Both the position numbers and the translations under genes were made by a program. From Manis javanica (taxonomy: Eukaryota; Chordata; Mammalia; Pholidota; Manidae), in NCBI RefSeq assembly GCF_040802235.1, contig NC_133169.1, positions 46,507,034 to 46,571,033 on the forward strand: a stretch of 64,000 nucleotides of DNA, given 5' to 3'. The notes below the pieces were generated by a model. The model saw only the letters and a list, made by a program, of their open reading frames with translations, searched no databases and was not told the origin of the DNA. This document shows positions 35,770 to 46,930 of this stretch, one piece after another. Position 1 is the first letter of the stretch. Each line of letters starts with the position of its first letter.

Positions 35770-36500
35770 GTTTATTCCTGTCTTTCTACGGTGACTTGGG
35801 GTAGCACATACCACTGAGGGTGATTTGTGAAAACTGATTTAGTTTATAAAGGCTAGCAACTCACAACATTGCCTGGCATGCAACCAACCCTCAATAAACA
35901 TCAACTTTAGTGATGACTATTACCATCACTGCTGTTATTATATTTTTGTTACGATCCTATTTAATATGAATTCAGGGATGGAAGCATATCACTTACTATT
36001 TAGTCCAATGCAGACACAAAACCTCTGAATATTTATGCACATATAAGTGTAATTTCTCTCCACCATCAACTCAAAGAGACTCAAAAAACAAAAACATAAC
36101 GCACTATCCAGGCAGAGAATAATTTAAAATCAATCCTATAACATGGCCACTCTGTCTGCCCACATGTGCAGCCCAGCAAACAGCATGGCCACTGAACAAG
36201 ACTGCCTCTTCTGAGCTACTGGGCTGCCTCCCACCCTGAGCTCACCATCCACACCGGGTAAATGCCTACACTCTCAGTCTGAGCCCACATGTCCGTATCT
36301 CTGAGTCCAAATAGACGAAGATAGTGCCAGGAGTTCCCATGAGCTCAAGGTAACCCTTAAAATTCACACAAATAGGGACAATGTTAACATGAAAGATCAT
36401 CTTATTTTATCTGGTCAGGTTTAATAGGAAGGGGGTAAAAGCAAAGGAGGGCAACCAATGAGATGCCTCAATATAAAGAAGGCATTCTTAAGGTATAATA
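35770..36500. repeat. Local duplication segment S, copy 3 (partial)
   Basis: Aligns with 13,660-14,450 and with the corresponding parts of 24,040-25,780. Shared words are GAGGGTGATTT (13,676 and 35,816), TGCCTGGC, TTTAGTGATGAC and ATATTTAT.CACA. It ends near the L1-C insertion. The OR-containing right part of segment S is not present on the far side of L1-C. Confidence 0.75.
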
Positions 36501-37033
36501 TAACCTGTCACCACCTTCATCCCTTAAAATCCAACATCAGAAAGATGGGTAGGAGGCAGGTCCACATCCTCAGTGCCCACAGAAACACCAAATAAACAAT
36601 ATATGGACCAACGTAGTTTATTTTTTATTTTTTATTTTTTTATTTTGGTATCATTAATCTACAATTACATGAAGGATATTATGTTTAATAGGCTCCCCCC
36701 TAAACCAAGTCCCCCCACGTCCCCATTCACACTCACTGTCCACCATCATAGAAAGATGTTGTAAAATCACTACTTGTCACCAAGTTCACAGTCACTGTCC
36801 TTCAACATAGTAAGATGCTGTAGAATCACTACTTGTCTTCTCTGTGTTGCACAGCCCTCCCCGTGCCCCCTCAACACTATACATGTTAATCGTAATGCCC
36901 CCTTTCTTTTCTTCCTGCCCTTATCCCTCCCTTCCCACCTGTCCTCCCCCGTCCCTTTCCCTTGGTAACTATTAGCCCATTTTTGTGTTCTGTGCTTCTG
37001 CTGCTGTTTTGTTCCTTCAGTTTTCTTTTGTTC

Positions 37034-40000
37034 TTATACTCCACATATGAGTGAGATCATTTGGTACTTGTATTTCTCTGCCTGGCTTATTTCACTGAGC
37101 ATAATACCCTCTAGCTCCATCCATGTTGTTGCGAATGGTAGGATTTGTTTTTTTCTTAGGGCTGCATAATATTCCATTGTGTATATGTACCACTTCTTCT
37201 TTATCCATTCATCTACTGATGGACACTTAGGTTGCTTCCATAGCTTGGCTATTGTAAATAGTGCAGCGATAAACATAGGGGTGCATCTGTCTTTTTCAAA
37301 CTGGAGTGCTGCATTCTTAGGGTAAATTCCAAGAAGTGGAATTCCTGGGTCAAATGGTATTTCTATTTTGAGCATTTTGAGGAACGTCCATACTGCTTTC
37401 CATAATGGTTGAACTAATTTACATTCCCACCAGCAGTGTAGGAGGGTTTCCCTTTCTCCACAACCTCGCCAACATTTGTTGTTGTTTGTCTTTTGGATGG
37501 TAGCCATCCTTACTGGTGTGAGATGATATCTCATTGTGGTTTTAATTTGCATTTCTCTGATGATTAGTGATGTGTAGCATCTCTTCATGTGTCTGTTGGC
37601 CATCTGAATTTCTTCTTTAGAGAACTGTCTATTCAGCTCCTCTGCCCATTTTTTAATTGGATTATTTGCTTTTTGTTTGCTGAGGGGTGTGAGCTCTTTA
37701 TATATTTTGGATGTCAACCCTTTAACGGACCTGTCATTTACGAATATATTCTCCAATACTGTAGGATACCTTTTTGTTTTATTGATGGTTTCCTTTGCTG
37801 TACAGAAGCTTTTAAGCTTGGTATAGTCCCGTTCATTTTTGCGTTTGTTTCCCTTGCCTGCAGAGATATGTTCAAGAAGAGTCACTCATGTTTATGTCTA
37901 AGAGATTTTTGCCTATGTTTTTTTCTAAGAGTTTTATGGTTTCATAACTTACATTCAAGTCTTTGATCCATTTAGAATTTACTTTTGTGTATGGGGTTAG
38001 ACAGTGATCCAGTTTCGTTCTCTTCATTCATCCAGCTGTCCAGTTTTGCCAACACCATCTGTTGAAGAGACTGTCATTTCTCCATTGTATGTCCATGGCC
38101 CCTTTATCGAATATTAGTTGACCATATATGTTTGGGTAAATGTTTGGAGTCTCTATTCTGTTCCATTGGTCTGTGGCTCTGTTCTTGTGCCAGTACCAAA
38201 TTGTCTTGATTACTGTGGCTTTGTAGTAGAGCTTGAAGTTGAGGAGTGAGATCCCCCCCTCACTCTCTTCTTCCTTCTCAGGATTGCTTTGGCTATTCAG
38301 GGTCTTTGGTGTTGCCATATGAATTTTTGAACTATTTCTTCCAGTTCATTGAAGAAAACTGTTGGTAATTTGATAGGGATTGCATCGAATCTGTATATTG
38401 CTTTGGGGAGGATGGCCATTTTGATGATATTAATTCTTCCTAGCCAAGAGCATGGGATGAGTTTCCATTTGTTAGTGACTTCTTTAATTTCTCTTAAGAG
38501 TGTATTATAGTTTTCAGGGTATAGGTCTTTCACTTCCTTGGTTAGGTGTTTTCCTAGGTATTTTATTCTTTTTGATGTTATTGTGAATGGAATTGTCTTC
38601 CTAACTTCTCTTTCTATTAGTTTATTGTTAGTGTATAGGAAAGCCACATATTTCTGTGTGTTAATTTTGTATCCGGCAACTTTGCTGAATTCCGATATTA
38701 GCTCTAGTAGTTTTGGAGTGGAGTCTTTAGGGTTTTTTATGTACAATATCATGTCATCTACAAATAGTGACAGTTTAACTTCTTCTTTACCAACCTGGAT
38801 TCCTTGTATTTCTTTGTTTTGTCTAACTGCCATGGCTAGAACCTCCAGTACTATGTTGAATAACAGTGGGGACAGTGGGCATCCCTGTCTTGTTCCTGAT
38901 CGCAGAGGAAAAGCTTTCAGCTTATCGCTGTTCAGTATGATGTTGGCTGTGGGTTTATCATATATGGCCTTTATTATGTTGAAATACTTGCCCTCTATAC
39001 CCATCTTGTTGAGTGTTTTTATCACGAATGGATGTTGAATTTTATCGAATGCTTATTCAGAATCTATGGAGATGATCATGTGGTTTTTGTCCTTCTTTTT
39101 GTTGATGTGGTGGATGATGTTGATGGATTTTCGAATGTTGTATCATCCTTGCATCCCTGGGATGAATCCCACTTGGACCTGCTGTGTTATCATTTTGATG
39201 TATTTTTAAATTCGATTTGCTAATATTTTGTTGAGTATTTTTGCATCTACGTTTATCAGGGATATTGGTTTTTAGTTTTCTTTTTTGGTGGGGTCTTTGC
39301 CTGGTTTTGGTATTAGAGTGATGTTGGCTTCATAGAATGAGTTTGGGAGTATTCCCTCCTCTTCTATTTTTTGGAAAACTTTAAGGAGAATGGGTATTAT
39401 GTCTTCTCTGTATGTCTGATAAAATTTCGAGGTAAATCCATCTGGTACGGGGGTTTTGTTCTTTGGTAGTTTTATGATTACTGCTTCAATTTCATTGCTG
39501 GTAATTGGTATGTTTAGATTTTCTGTTTCTTTCTGGGTCAGTCTTGGAAGGTTGTATTTTTCTAGGAAGTTGTTCATTTATCCTAGGTTTCCCAGGTTAT
39601 TAGCACATAGGTTTTCATAGTACTCTCTAATAATTGTTTGTATTTCTGTGGGGTCAGTTGTAATTTTTCCTTTCTCATTTCTGATTCTGTTGATTTGTGT
39701 TGACTCTCTTTTCCTCTTAAGAAGTCTGGCTAGAGGCTTATCTATTTTGTTTATTTTCTCAAAGAAGCAGCTCTTGGTTTCATTGATTTTTTCTATTGTC
39801 TTATTCTTCTCAATTTTATTTATTTCTTCTCTGATCTTTATTATGTCCCTCCTTATGCTGACCTTAGGTCTCATTTGTTCTTCTTTTTCCAATTTTGATA
39901 ATTGTGACATTGGACCATTCATTTGGGATTGTTCTTCCTTCTTTAAATATGCCTGGATTGCTATATACTTTCCTCTTAAGACTGATTTTGCAGTATCCCA

Positions 40001-40848
40001 CAGTAGTTGGGGCTTTGTGTTGTTGTTGTCATTTGTTTCCATATATTTCTGAATCTCCATTTTGATTTGGTCATTGATCTATTGACTATTTAGGAGCGTG
40101 TTGTTAAGCCTCCATGTGTTTGTGAGACTTTTTGCTTTCTTTGTACAGTTTATTTCTAGTTTTATGCCTTTGTGGTCTGAAAAGTTGGTTGGTAGGGTTT
40201 CAATCATTTGGAATTTTTTGAGGCTCTTTTTGTGGTCTAGTATGTGGTCTATTCTGGAGAATGTTCCATGTGCACTTGAGAAGAATGTGTATCCTGTTGC
40301 TTTTGAATGTAGAGTTCTATAGATGTCTATTAGGTCCATCTGTTCTAGTGTGTTGTTCACTGACTTTGTGTCCTTACTTATTTTGTGTCTGGTGGATCTG
40401 TCCTTAGGAGTGAGTGGTGTGTTGAAGTCTCCCAGAATGAATGCATTGCATTCTATTTCCTCCTTTAGTTCTGTTAGTATTTGTTTCACATATGTTGGTG
40501 CTCCTGTATTGGGTGCATACATATTTATGATTATATCCTCTTGTTGGACTGAGCCCTTTATCATTATGTAATGTCCTTCTTTATCTTTTGTTACTTTATT
40601 TTGAAGTCTGTTTTGTCTGATACTAGTATTGCAACACCTTTTTTCTCTCTGCTCTTTGCATTAAATATCGATTTCCATCCCTTGACTTTAAGTCTGTGCA
40701 TGTCTTTGGGTTTGAGGTGAGTCTCTCGTAAGCAGCATGTGGATGGATCTTGCTTTCTTATCCATTCTATTACTTTGTGTCTTTTGATTGGTGCATTCAG
40801 TCCATTTACGTTTAGAGTGATTATTGAAAGGTATGTACTTACTGCCAT
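37034..40848 (-). pseudogene. L1-C ORF2 (endonuclease/reverse transcriptase), broken
   Basis: Start ATG 40,848 (MAVSTYLS, then ITLNVNGLNAPIKRH, aligned with the human L1 ORF2 start); stop TAA at 37,036-37,034. Endonuclease: NVNGLNAPI, RETHLKPKD near 40,740 and SDHKGIKLEIN near 40,150. [23 protein letters not shown] and the catalytic [11 protein letters not shown] (the F-x-DD motif, here FVDD) within 38,297-39,025. C-terminal domain: [18 protein letters not shown] within 37,034-37,885, the zinc-knuckle-like cysteine motif. About seven open stretches are separated by stops or frame changes, so no full-length enzyme is made. Confidence 0.96.
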
Positions 40849-41043
40849 TGCAGGCTTTAAGTTTGTGGTTACCAAAGGTTCAGGGTTAGCTTCTTTACTA
40901 TCTTACTGTCTAACTTAACTTGCTTATTGAGCTATTATAAACATGGTCTGATGATTCTTTATTTCTCTCCCTTCTTATTCCTACTCCTCCCTTCTTCATA
41001 TGTTGGATATTTTTTTCTGCGCTCTTTTTAGGAGTGCTCCCAT

Positions 41044-41904
41044 CTAGAGCAGTCCCTGTAAGATTCCCTGTAGAGGTGGATTGTGGGAGGCAAATTCTCT
41101 CAACTTTTGCTTGTCTGGGAATTGTTTAATCCCTCCTTCATATTTAAATGATAATCATTCTGGATACAGTAGTCTTGATTCAAGGCACTTCTGTTTCATT
41201 GCATTAAGTATATCATGCCATTCTCTTCTGGCCTGTAGGGTTTCTGTTGAGATGTCTGATGATAGCCTGATGGGTTTTCCTTTGTAGGTGACCTTTTTTT
41301 TCTCTCTGGCTGCGTTTAATACTCTGTCCTTGTCTTTGATCTTTGTCATTTTAATTATTATGTGTCTCCATGTTGTCCTCCTTGGATCCCTTGTCATCAG
41401 AGTTCTGTGTACCTCTGTGGTCTGAGAGGCCATTTCCTCCCCTAGTTTGGGGAAGTTTTCAACAATTATTTCTTCAAAGACCCTTTCTATCCCTTTTTCT
41501 CTCTCTTCTTCTTCTGGTACCTCTGTAATGCAGATATTGTTCCATCTTGATTGGTCACTCAGCTCTCTTAGCATTCTTTTATTTCTGGAGATCCTTTTAT
41601 CTCTATCTGCATCAGCTTCTCTGCATTCCTGTTCTCTATTTTCTAGTCCATTAATGGTCTGTTGCATCTCGTCTGTTCTGTTTTGAAATCCTTCCAGAGC
41701 TTGTTTTATTTCTGTATTCTCCTTCCTTCATTCTTGCATAATTCTCTGCAAGTCCATCAGCATGGTTATGACTTTTGTTTTGAATTCTTTTTCATGAAGA
41801 CTGGTTAAATCTATCTTCCCAGTTTCATTCTCAGGGGAAGATGTAGCAGGTGCCAAAGCTGTCTGCATTAGTCTTGTCTGGATCAAATTTTTTTGCCTTT
41901 TCAT
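41044..41904 (-). pseudogene. L1-C ORF1, broken
   Basis: ATG 41,904 (MKRQ start) to TAG 41,046-41,044, 861 nt, usual length for this family. The frame is interrupted in the coiled coil near 41,735. The downstream 170-codon open stretch (41,667-41,155) carries the coiled coil end, NICITEVPEEEE (RRM-like domain start), DPRRTTWRHIIIKM and KGKPIRLSSDISTETLQARR (C-terminal domain). This is followed by a stop before the GILQGLL end. Confidence 0.92.
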
Positions 41905-42656
41905 GTTGATAGGTGCAGTGGAGTGCTATTGACGCATCTATCAGCTTTCCACTTGGCTCCTGGCCTTTCTTTACTGGGACAACTGCAACCCCTAGTAGGT
42001 TTGTTGGGCATTGTGTGTAGACTGGGTCTTTGTATGTTGTCTGGCTGGTATGGAGGAAGCTCCCTTGCTGAGGGTGTGGCCCGCCTCAGTCTGCTAATCT
42101 GCTATGTCAGGGACCCAGAGGGGTAATGGACAGTGGGCTGTTTGGCTGTTTACCTCTGTGAGGGGTCTCAGAGCTGTTGCCCAGGGGTTTAGTGTGCCCA
42201 GAGATCCCTGGAATTTCCAGCTGCTGGACTGTGACCTGGGATGTTTCCGTCCAGCTGTGGCATCCCTGTCCCTTTAAGATTTTCAAAAAGCACTCACTTT
42301 TCTTTGTCACAGGGGCATCAGCTTCGGGACCCACTCAGAAGACTTGCTGTCCTGTTTCCCTAGTTTCCAGCCCTCCATGCATGCACTGTGTCTGCACTCT
42401 GGCGCAGATGGCTAGGGCTGGGTGTTTAGCAGTCCTGGGCTCCCTCTCCCTCCCTCCAGGAGCTGGTGTGAGGGGCTCTCACGTCCCGCTGGGCCAGAGC
42501 TTGTATCTTACCCCTTTCACCAGGCGCTGGGCTCACGCAGGTGTGGATGTAGTCTGGCTGTTGTCCTATGTCTTCTGGTCTCTCTTTTAGGATTAGTTGT
42601 ATTTGTTGTATTTTCGAAAATTTATGTTTTTGGGAGGAGGTTCCCACTGTCCTACT

Positions 42657-42672
42657 CATGCCGCCATCTTGT
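42657..42672 (-). promoter_or_regulatory. YY1-like site at the L1-C 5' terminus
   Basis: The reverse complement reads ACAAGATGGCGGC immediately inside the element's 5' end. The CAAGATGGC core at the same place in human L1 is the known YY1 site that positions transcription initiation. L1-D keeps CCAAGATGGC at 55,990-55,981, whereas L1-E has CCAGGATGGTGG (59,737-59,748). Function here is inferred from the family. Confidence 0.6.
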
Positions 42673-42695
42673 CTCCGCCTCTCTGGACCAACGTA

Positions 42696-43245
42696 CTTTT
42701 ACAAGAACTGTAGAATCGAGTTAACAAGCTGCAGGAAACAAGTTAACCTAACCAAGGAAAAGCCTTATTCAAAATGGGGGAAATTCTGTGGCATTTTACT
42801 TGCGGTTGCCACCCCACCCTAAGATCAGGATGCCTTGGTCATAAAGGGACCACTTAATGTCCACTTCATCCTCTGGGACAGAAGTGTGCAATAGCCGACA
42901 CCGCTCGGATTGGCCTGAGGCTCTCCAAGGGGGTTGGTTTCTCTTTCATCTTACTCAAAACACTGATTGAAGAAATGGTGTAGATTGGATTCCAGTTTGG
43001 AGGCCTCTGACAGCAGTGGCAGGTGTCATGGAGCATTAGACGCACAGAGGAGTACAAATCCGCGGGAGCTTCCGAGTAAGAGGTTACAGGAGGGGGAATG
43101 CAACAGAAATCCAAGGCTTCTGAAAGAAACAAGGGTGAGACCCTTAAGGAAATTCCAAAGCAGTCATATATTTGGGTAATGGAAAAAATATACTGAGAAA
43201 TACACTTTTAATTACCTTATAGGATATATAAAATAAAACTATAAA
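42696..43245. other. Unassigned stretch between L1-C and the CAPN7 retrocopy
   Basis: Moderately GC-rich for this window, with no recognisable gene. The short open frames on both strands do not resemble known proteins. It may hold an old LTR or DNA-transposon remnant that I could not identify. Confidence 0.4.
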
Positions 43246-44990
43246 TTTAGGGGTGAATGCTGGGACGGCAAAGTGGGGCGGCCTTGCAGCTCGGGACCCG
43301 GATGGGCTGAGGGGTGCTGCCCATGACAGTTTCCAGCCCAGGAGGCTCCAGTCCACAGTGAGCTGTGAGTGCCCGCCGGTGCCCCCACTCCTCACCCTGG
43401 CCCCAGGTGCAGCACCGTTGGCAAGGGGCCTCCCCGCTCGTATCCTCACTCGGCCGCGTGGGTTCGGCACCGTGGACGCCCCAGCGCTGGAGCGGGATGC
43501 TGTGCAGTCCCCCAGGATGGCGGTGCAGCGCGACCATGAAGGCCGCTGCTCCGTGGCTGCATTTTGCTACAGGGAAGCTTCACAAGCTTGGTTTTATTCT
43601 GAGATGGCAGGACTAAGCCTAGAAAATCGTCAAGAGAAATAAATGAGTGATTGGAAAGAATCCAGGCTTTACATTCTGCAGTTCAAAGTGTGCTGATCCT
43701 TTGAAATCAAAACATCAGCTGGACTTGGAGCTAGTCCGTTTCCTTGTTACAAAAGCTTTTGACTAATATGGGATGGGGAATATTGAAGATGCTGTAGAGT
43801 TGCATACGGAAGCTGTAGTTCTCTGTCTGATTATAAAACTGCTGATAAAATTATGCAAAATAAACTGAAACAGGTGGCCCAACAGGCACTAGACAGAGAG
43901 GCAGCCTGCGTGAGCCTTTAACAAAGCCACCACGCAGAACCAAGTCAGCGAGAATCAGGCCGAAGCCGCCCCCGACAGGATCACATTGTCCCCTGGGAAC
44001 TGACCCTTCCTGGAAAGACCTCAGCCATTTGTAAGTCCACTATCATGATGCACAAGGACAGGGGTATACGGCAGAAGAAATAGAAACACTCAGGGAAACA
44101 TCAAAAATAAATGGCAAAGAATACGTGCCTTTCATGAGTATTGATCTGAGGGAACGTTTTGCTTGTCCAATGCCTTCCTGTGACAGACGGGACAAGCTGG
44201 CTTTTTCACCTACATGAAAAGCTACATTTTCTGAATAGGTACAACCAGTAGATGTCTTCAGCAATTCTGCAATGATTTATACTATGTACAGTTTTAGCAT
44301 AAAACAGACAATAATAGTATCAGAGTGTTACTTTGTGGCATCATTGGATATCAGTGCAGTTTATGAAAGAAGATTTAATAAGAAGTTGATTACCAGCATA
44401 ATTTACCTGCAGAATAAGCATGGGGATGTCCTCAGCACTGCATCAATGTTCACAATGACTGAAGCCGAGGGAGAGAAGTGCGGTCTCATTCCCACACATG
44501 GATATGCTATTCTGGATGTTAGAGAGTTCAAGTGGCTGCGATTTGTCCAATTGAAAAATCCTTGGAGTCATTTACGTTGGAAAGGCACATACAATGAAAA
44601 TGATGTAAATAACTGGACCCTGGAGTTGCAAAAATATTTAAACTTTGATCCTCAAACAGTTCATAAAATAGACAATGGTGTATTTTGGATTTCATGGGAT
44701 GGTCTCTGGCAGCATTGTGATGTGATTTATTTGAGTTGGAATCCAGGTCTTTTTAAAGAATCAACATGTATACATAGTTCTTGGGATGCTAAGCAAGGAC
44801 CTTGGGATGCTGTGAAGGATGCTGGTAGCCTGGCTAACTGGAAGTGCACTGTCCACAGGGGGGCGCTGTGGTGTGGGTTTTGCTTAGTAGACACATAACC
44901 TACAAGGACGATTTTGCAAATAATTGAGAATTTATCGCAATGGCTGTGTATAAGACTGATGGGAAGAAAGTTTACAACTTACACAGACTT
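43246..44990 (+). pseudogene. CAPN7P: Calpain-7 processed pseudogene (retrocopy)
   Basis: The copy begins with about 210 bp of CpG-rich 5' UTR-like sequence. The coding start follows at 43,471: VDAPALERDAVQ versus MDATALERDAVQ remembered for calpain-7, so the initiator ATG is now GTG. VQRDHEGRCSVA and AEMAG/SEMAG-like words (43,520-43,610) mark the N-terminal MIT domains. From 44,060 come YVPF and DLRERF, then a 208-codon open stretch (44,272-44,898) covering the protease core. The catalytic triad residues are still visible: Cys in VSECYFVASL, His in PTHGYAIL and Asn in LKNPWSHLRW. About 110 residues between NKHG and DVLSTAS are missing in frame. Several stops and frame changes affect the MIT and linker parts. 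Homology fades near 44,980 (YKTDGKKVY), before the C2-like domains, and no poly(A) tail is seen. Calpain-7 is a cytosolic ESCRT-associated cysteine protease. Absence of introns shows retroposition. Confidence 0.94.
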
Positions 44991-46440
44991 GCAAAATGAA
45001 TGTAAAAGAGAGGATCCAACTATATGCTGCCTATCATACACTCACTTTAAATATGAGAACTTCCATAGAATGAAAGCAAATAATGAAAATGCATTGTAAG
45101 CAAATAGGAAAAACAAAAACAGAGCTATCCTAATATATACATAATATACTAATAACATATTTAAACAACCAACTGGTTAATTAAATAATTACAATGGAAT
45201 TTATAAAATATTTTAGATAATTTAAAATGAAGCACAACATAAAAAATTTTACTGGATACAGCAAAAGCAATGCAGAAAGGTAAACTATTGGCTCTAAAAA
45301 TTTACATTAAAAAAGGAGATCCAAAGTAAACAACCCAAATTTGCCTCTTAAAATATTAAAAGGAAAAAAGAAATTAAATTCAAAGCCACCGCAAGGAAGA
45401 ACATAAATAGGATTCAGAAAGAAAGACACAAAACACAAGCATAAAAAACAATTGAAAAATTGTTTTTGTCCTGATGATAGTCCTAAACATCATACAAAAA
45501 AGTCAACAAAACCAAGAGATGTTCCTTTGAAAATATTAACAAATTGACAAAGCTCTCCTTAGATTAATTTAAAATTGGAGAAGAATTAAATAAGTAAACA
45601 AAAAATAAATGAGACATTGCAATCCCTTTTACAGAAATAAAAAGGATTATAAGAAGACCCAGCAAAAATGCACACCAATGAACTAGAAAATTTAATTGAA
45701 ATGGATGTATTCCTAGATAAAATATAACCTAACAAAAATTCATCGAAAGTGAAGTAGAAAATAGACAAAAACTAAGTAAGGAGCTCAACAAAGTAATCAA
45801 AATTCTTCCAACAAAGAAAAGTTCAAGACCAAATGGCTCCAGCAGTGATTTGCACAAACATTTATATAATTTGCAACAATTTTTCTCAAACTCTACTAAA
45901 AACCGAAGATGAGGGAACACATCAACCACATATTATGAGGCCATATGACCCTGATATCAGAGCCACACGAAGATACTACAACTCATATATATATGTTATA
46001 AATATTGATGCAAAAGCCTGCAAAAAAATACTAACAAATAGAATCTAACAGCACATTCCAAGATTATGCACCATGAGCAAGTTAGATCTATTCCAGAAAT
46101 GCAAATATAGTTCAACATGAGATTGGCAATCAATGCAATACACCATGTTAACAAACTAAAGGAAAATAATACTGATCATCCAATAAATGAAGAGAGATCA
46201 TTTGAAAAAATTAAACATCTGCCAAGATAAAGACATTCAATAAACTGGAAATAGAAGGAAACTACCTTGACTTAATAAACACCAAGTATGAAAATCCCAT
46301 AGCAAACATCATATAATCAGGAGCAAAATAAGAATGCCTCCTGTTACCATTTTCATTCAACAATGTATTGGAATTTCTAGCTAGGGAAATTGAGTCAAGA
46401 AAATTAAAAAAAATAAATATCCAAATGGAAAAAAATATGT
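44990..46440 (+). mobile_element. Old L1 ORF2 fragment, sense
   Basis: Begins directly at the end of calpain-7 homology with REDPTICCLSYTH (near 45,010), which matches the QDPTICCLQETH endonuclease segment of ORF2. It continues in order through the linker (AAACCAAGAGATGTTCC-type words near 45,510) and the RT start, up to the region equivalent to the QKCPLLPLLFN motif near 46,340 (ATGCCTCCTGTTACC). It is far more diverged than L1-A to L1-E. No frame survives. The right end near 46,440 abuts unassigned DNA. Confidence 0.8.
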
Positions 46441-46620
46441 CATTTCTGCTACAGACACCATATTCTAAGTGGCTTTTAAATAAGACTACGTCACATATCC
46501 ACTTATATCCATGGCGACACCAAGCTGTTCTGTAACATGACTAATGATGAATGACATTTCTATTTCTTATCTCATAAGTCCAAGAAAGCACAGACTTCAT
46601 TTCCAAATATAATTGTCATC
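46441..46620. other. Short unassigned stretch
   Basis: About 180 bp that do not follow the L1 order on either side. Nothing is recognised in it. Confidence 0.4.
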
Positions 46621-46930
46621 CACTGAGAAGAGACTAGTGGTTACCATGCAGGAGGGGTTTGGATGTATGCATGGGGGTGGTAAGAGGATAAAGGGGCACA
46701 AAAATTCTCAATCATAATATAAGTTGGTCAGAGGGATGGTAGTACAGCACGGAGAATATAGTCATGATTCTGTAACATTGTCATATGCTGACGGATAGTC
46801 ACTGCACTAGTGGGGGTCAGGATTTAATAATGTGGGTAACTAGTGAAACACTGTGTTGTATACTTGAAAGTAATACAAGATTGTGTATCAACTACACCTA
46901 AGTAGGGAAATAAAATAATAATTTCCATCA
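46621..46930 (+). mobile_element. L1 3' UTR and tail, sense
   Basis: Contains the old L1 3' end order: AGTGGTTACCATGCAGG, GGGTGGTAAGAGGATAAAGG, ATATAAGTTGGTCAGAGGGATGG, GAATATAGTCA, TGTTGTATACTTGAAAG and an A/T-rich end. The same 3' end type is seen at 26,265-26,480. It may be the 3' terminus of the element at 44,990-46,440 after an internal loss. Confidence 0.75.

Larger units (their letters stand above)
36604..42695 (-). mobile_element. L1-C: full-length L1, antisense, inactive
   Basis: The body is 36,616-42,683, flanked by a 12-bp target-site duplication TGGACCAACGTA (36,604-36,615 and 42,684-42,695). In element sense: a 5' UTR (42,683-41,905) starting with GGCGGAGACAAGATGGCGGC, ORF1, spacer, ORF2, 3' UTR and A-rich tail. 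The 5' UTR carries the TTTTTGAAAATCTTAAAGG segment once, the single-copy counterpart of the L1-E monomers. Long open pieces remain in ORF2 (up to 283 codons), so it is fairly young but disabled by several frame breaks. Confidence 0.97.

Noticed and set aside
38538-39038. 166-codon + strand frame over L1-C
   Set aside because: Antisense shadow of the reverse transcriptase region of ORF2 (38,297-39,025, minus strand), which carries the real motifs.
42696-43245. Possible LTR or DNA transposon between L1-C and the CAPN7 copy
   Set aside because: Composition differs from the flanks, but I could not match the ends or interior to any family by eye.
43144-43537. Minus-strand frames of 96-108 codons in the GC-rich part near 43.3 kb
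   Set aside because: Antisense to the CAPN7-like 5' UTR and first codons; no independent similarity.
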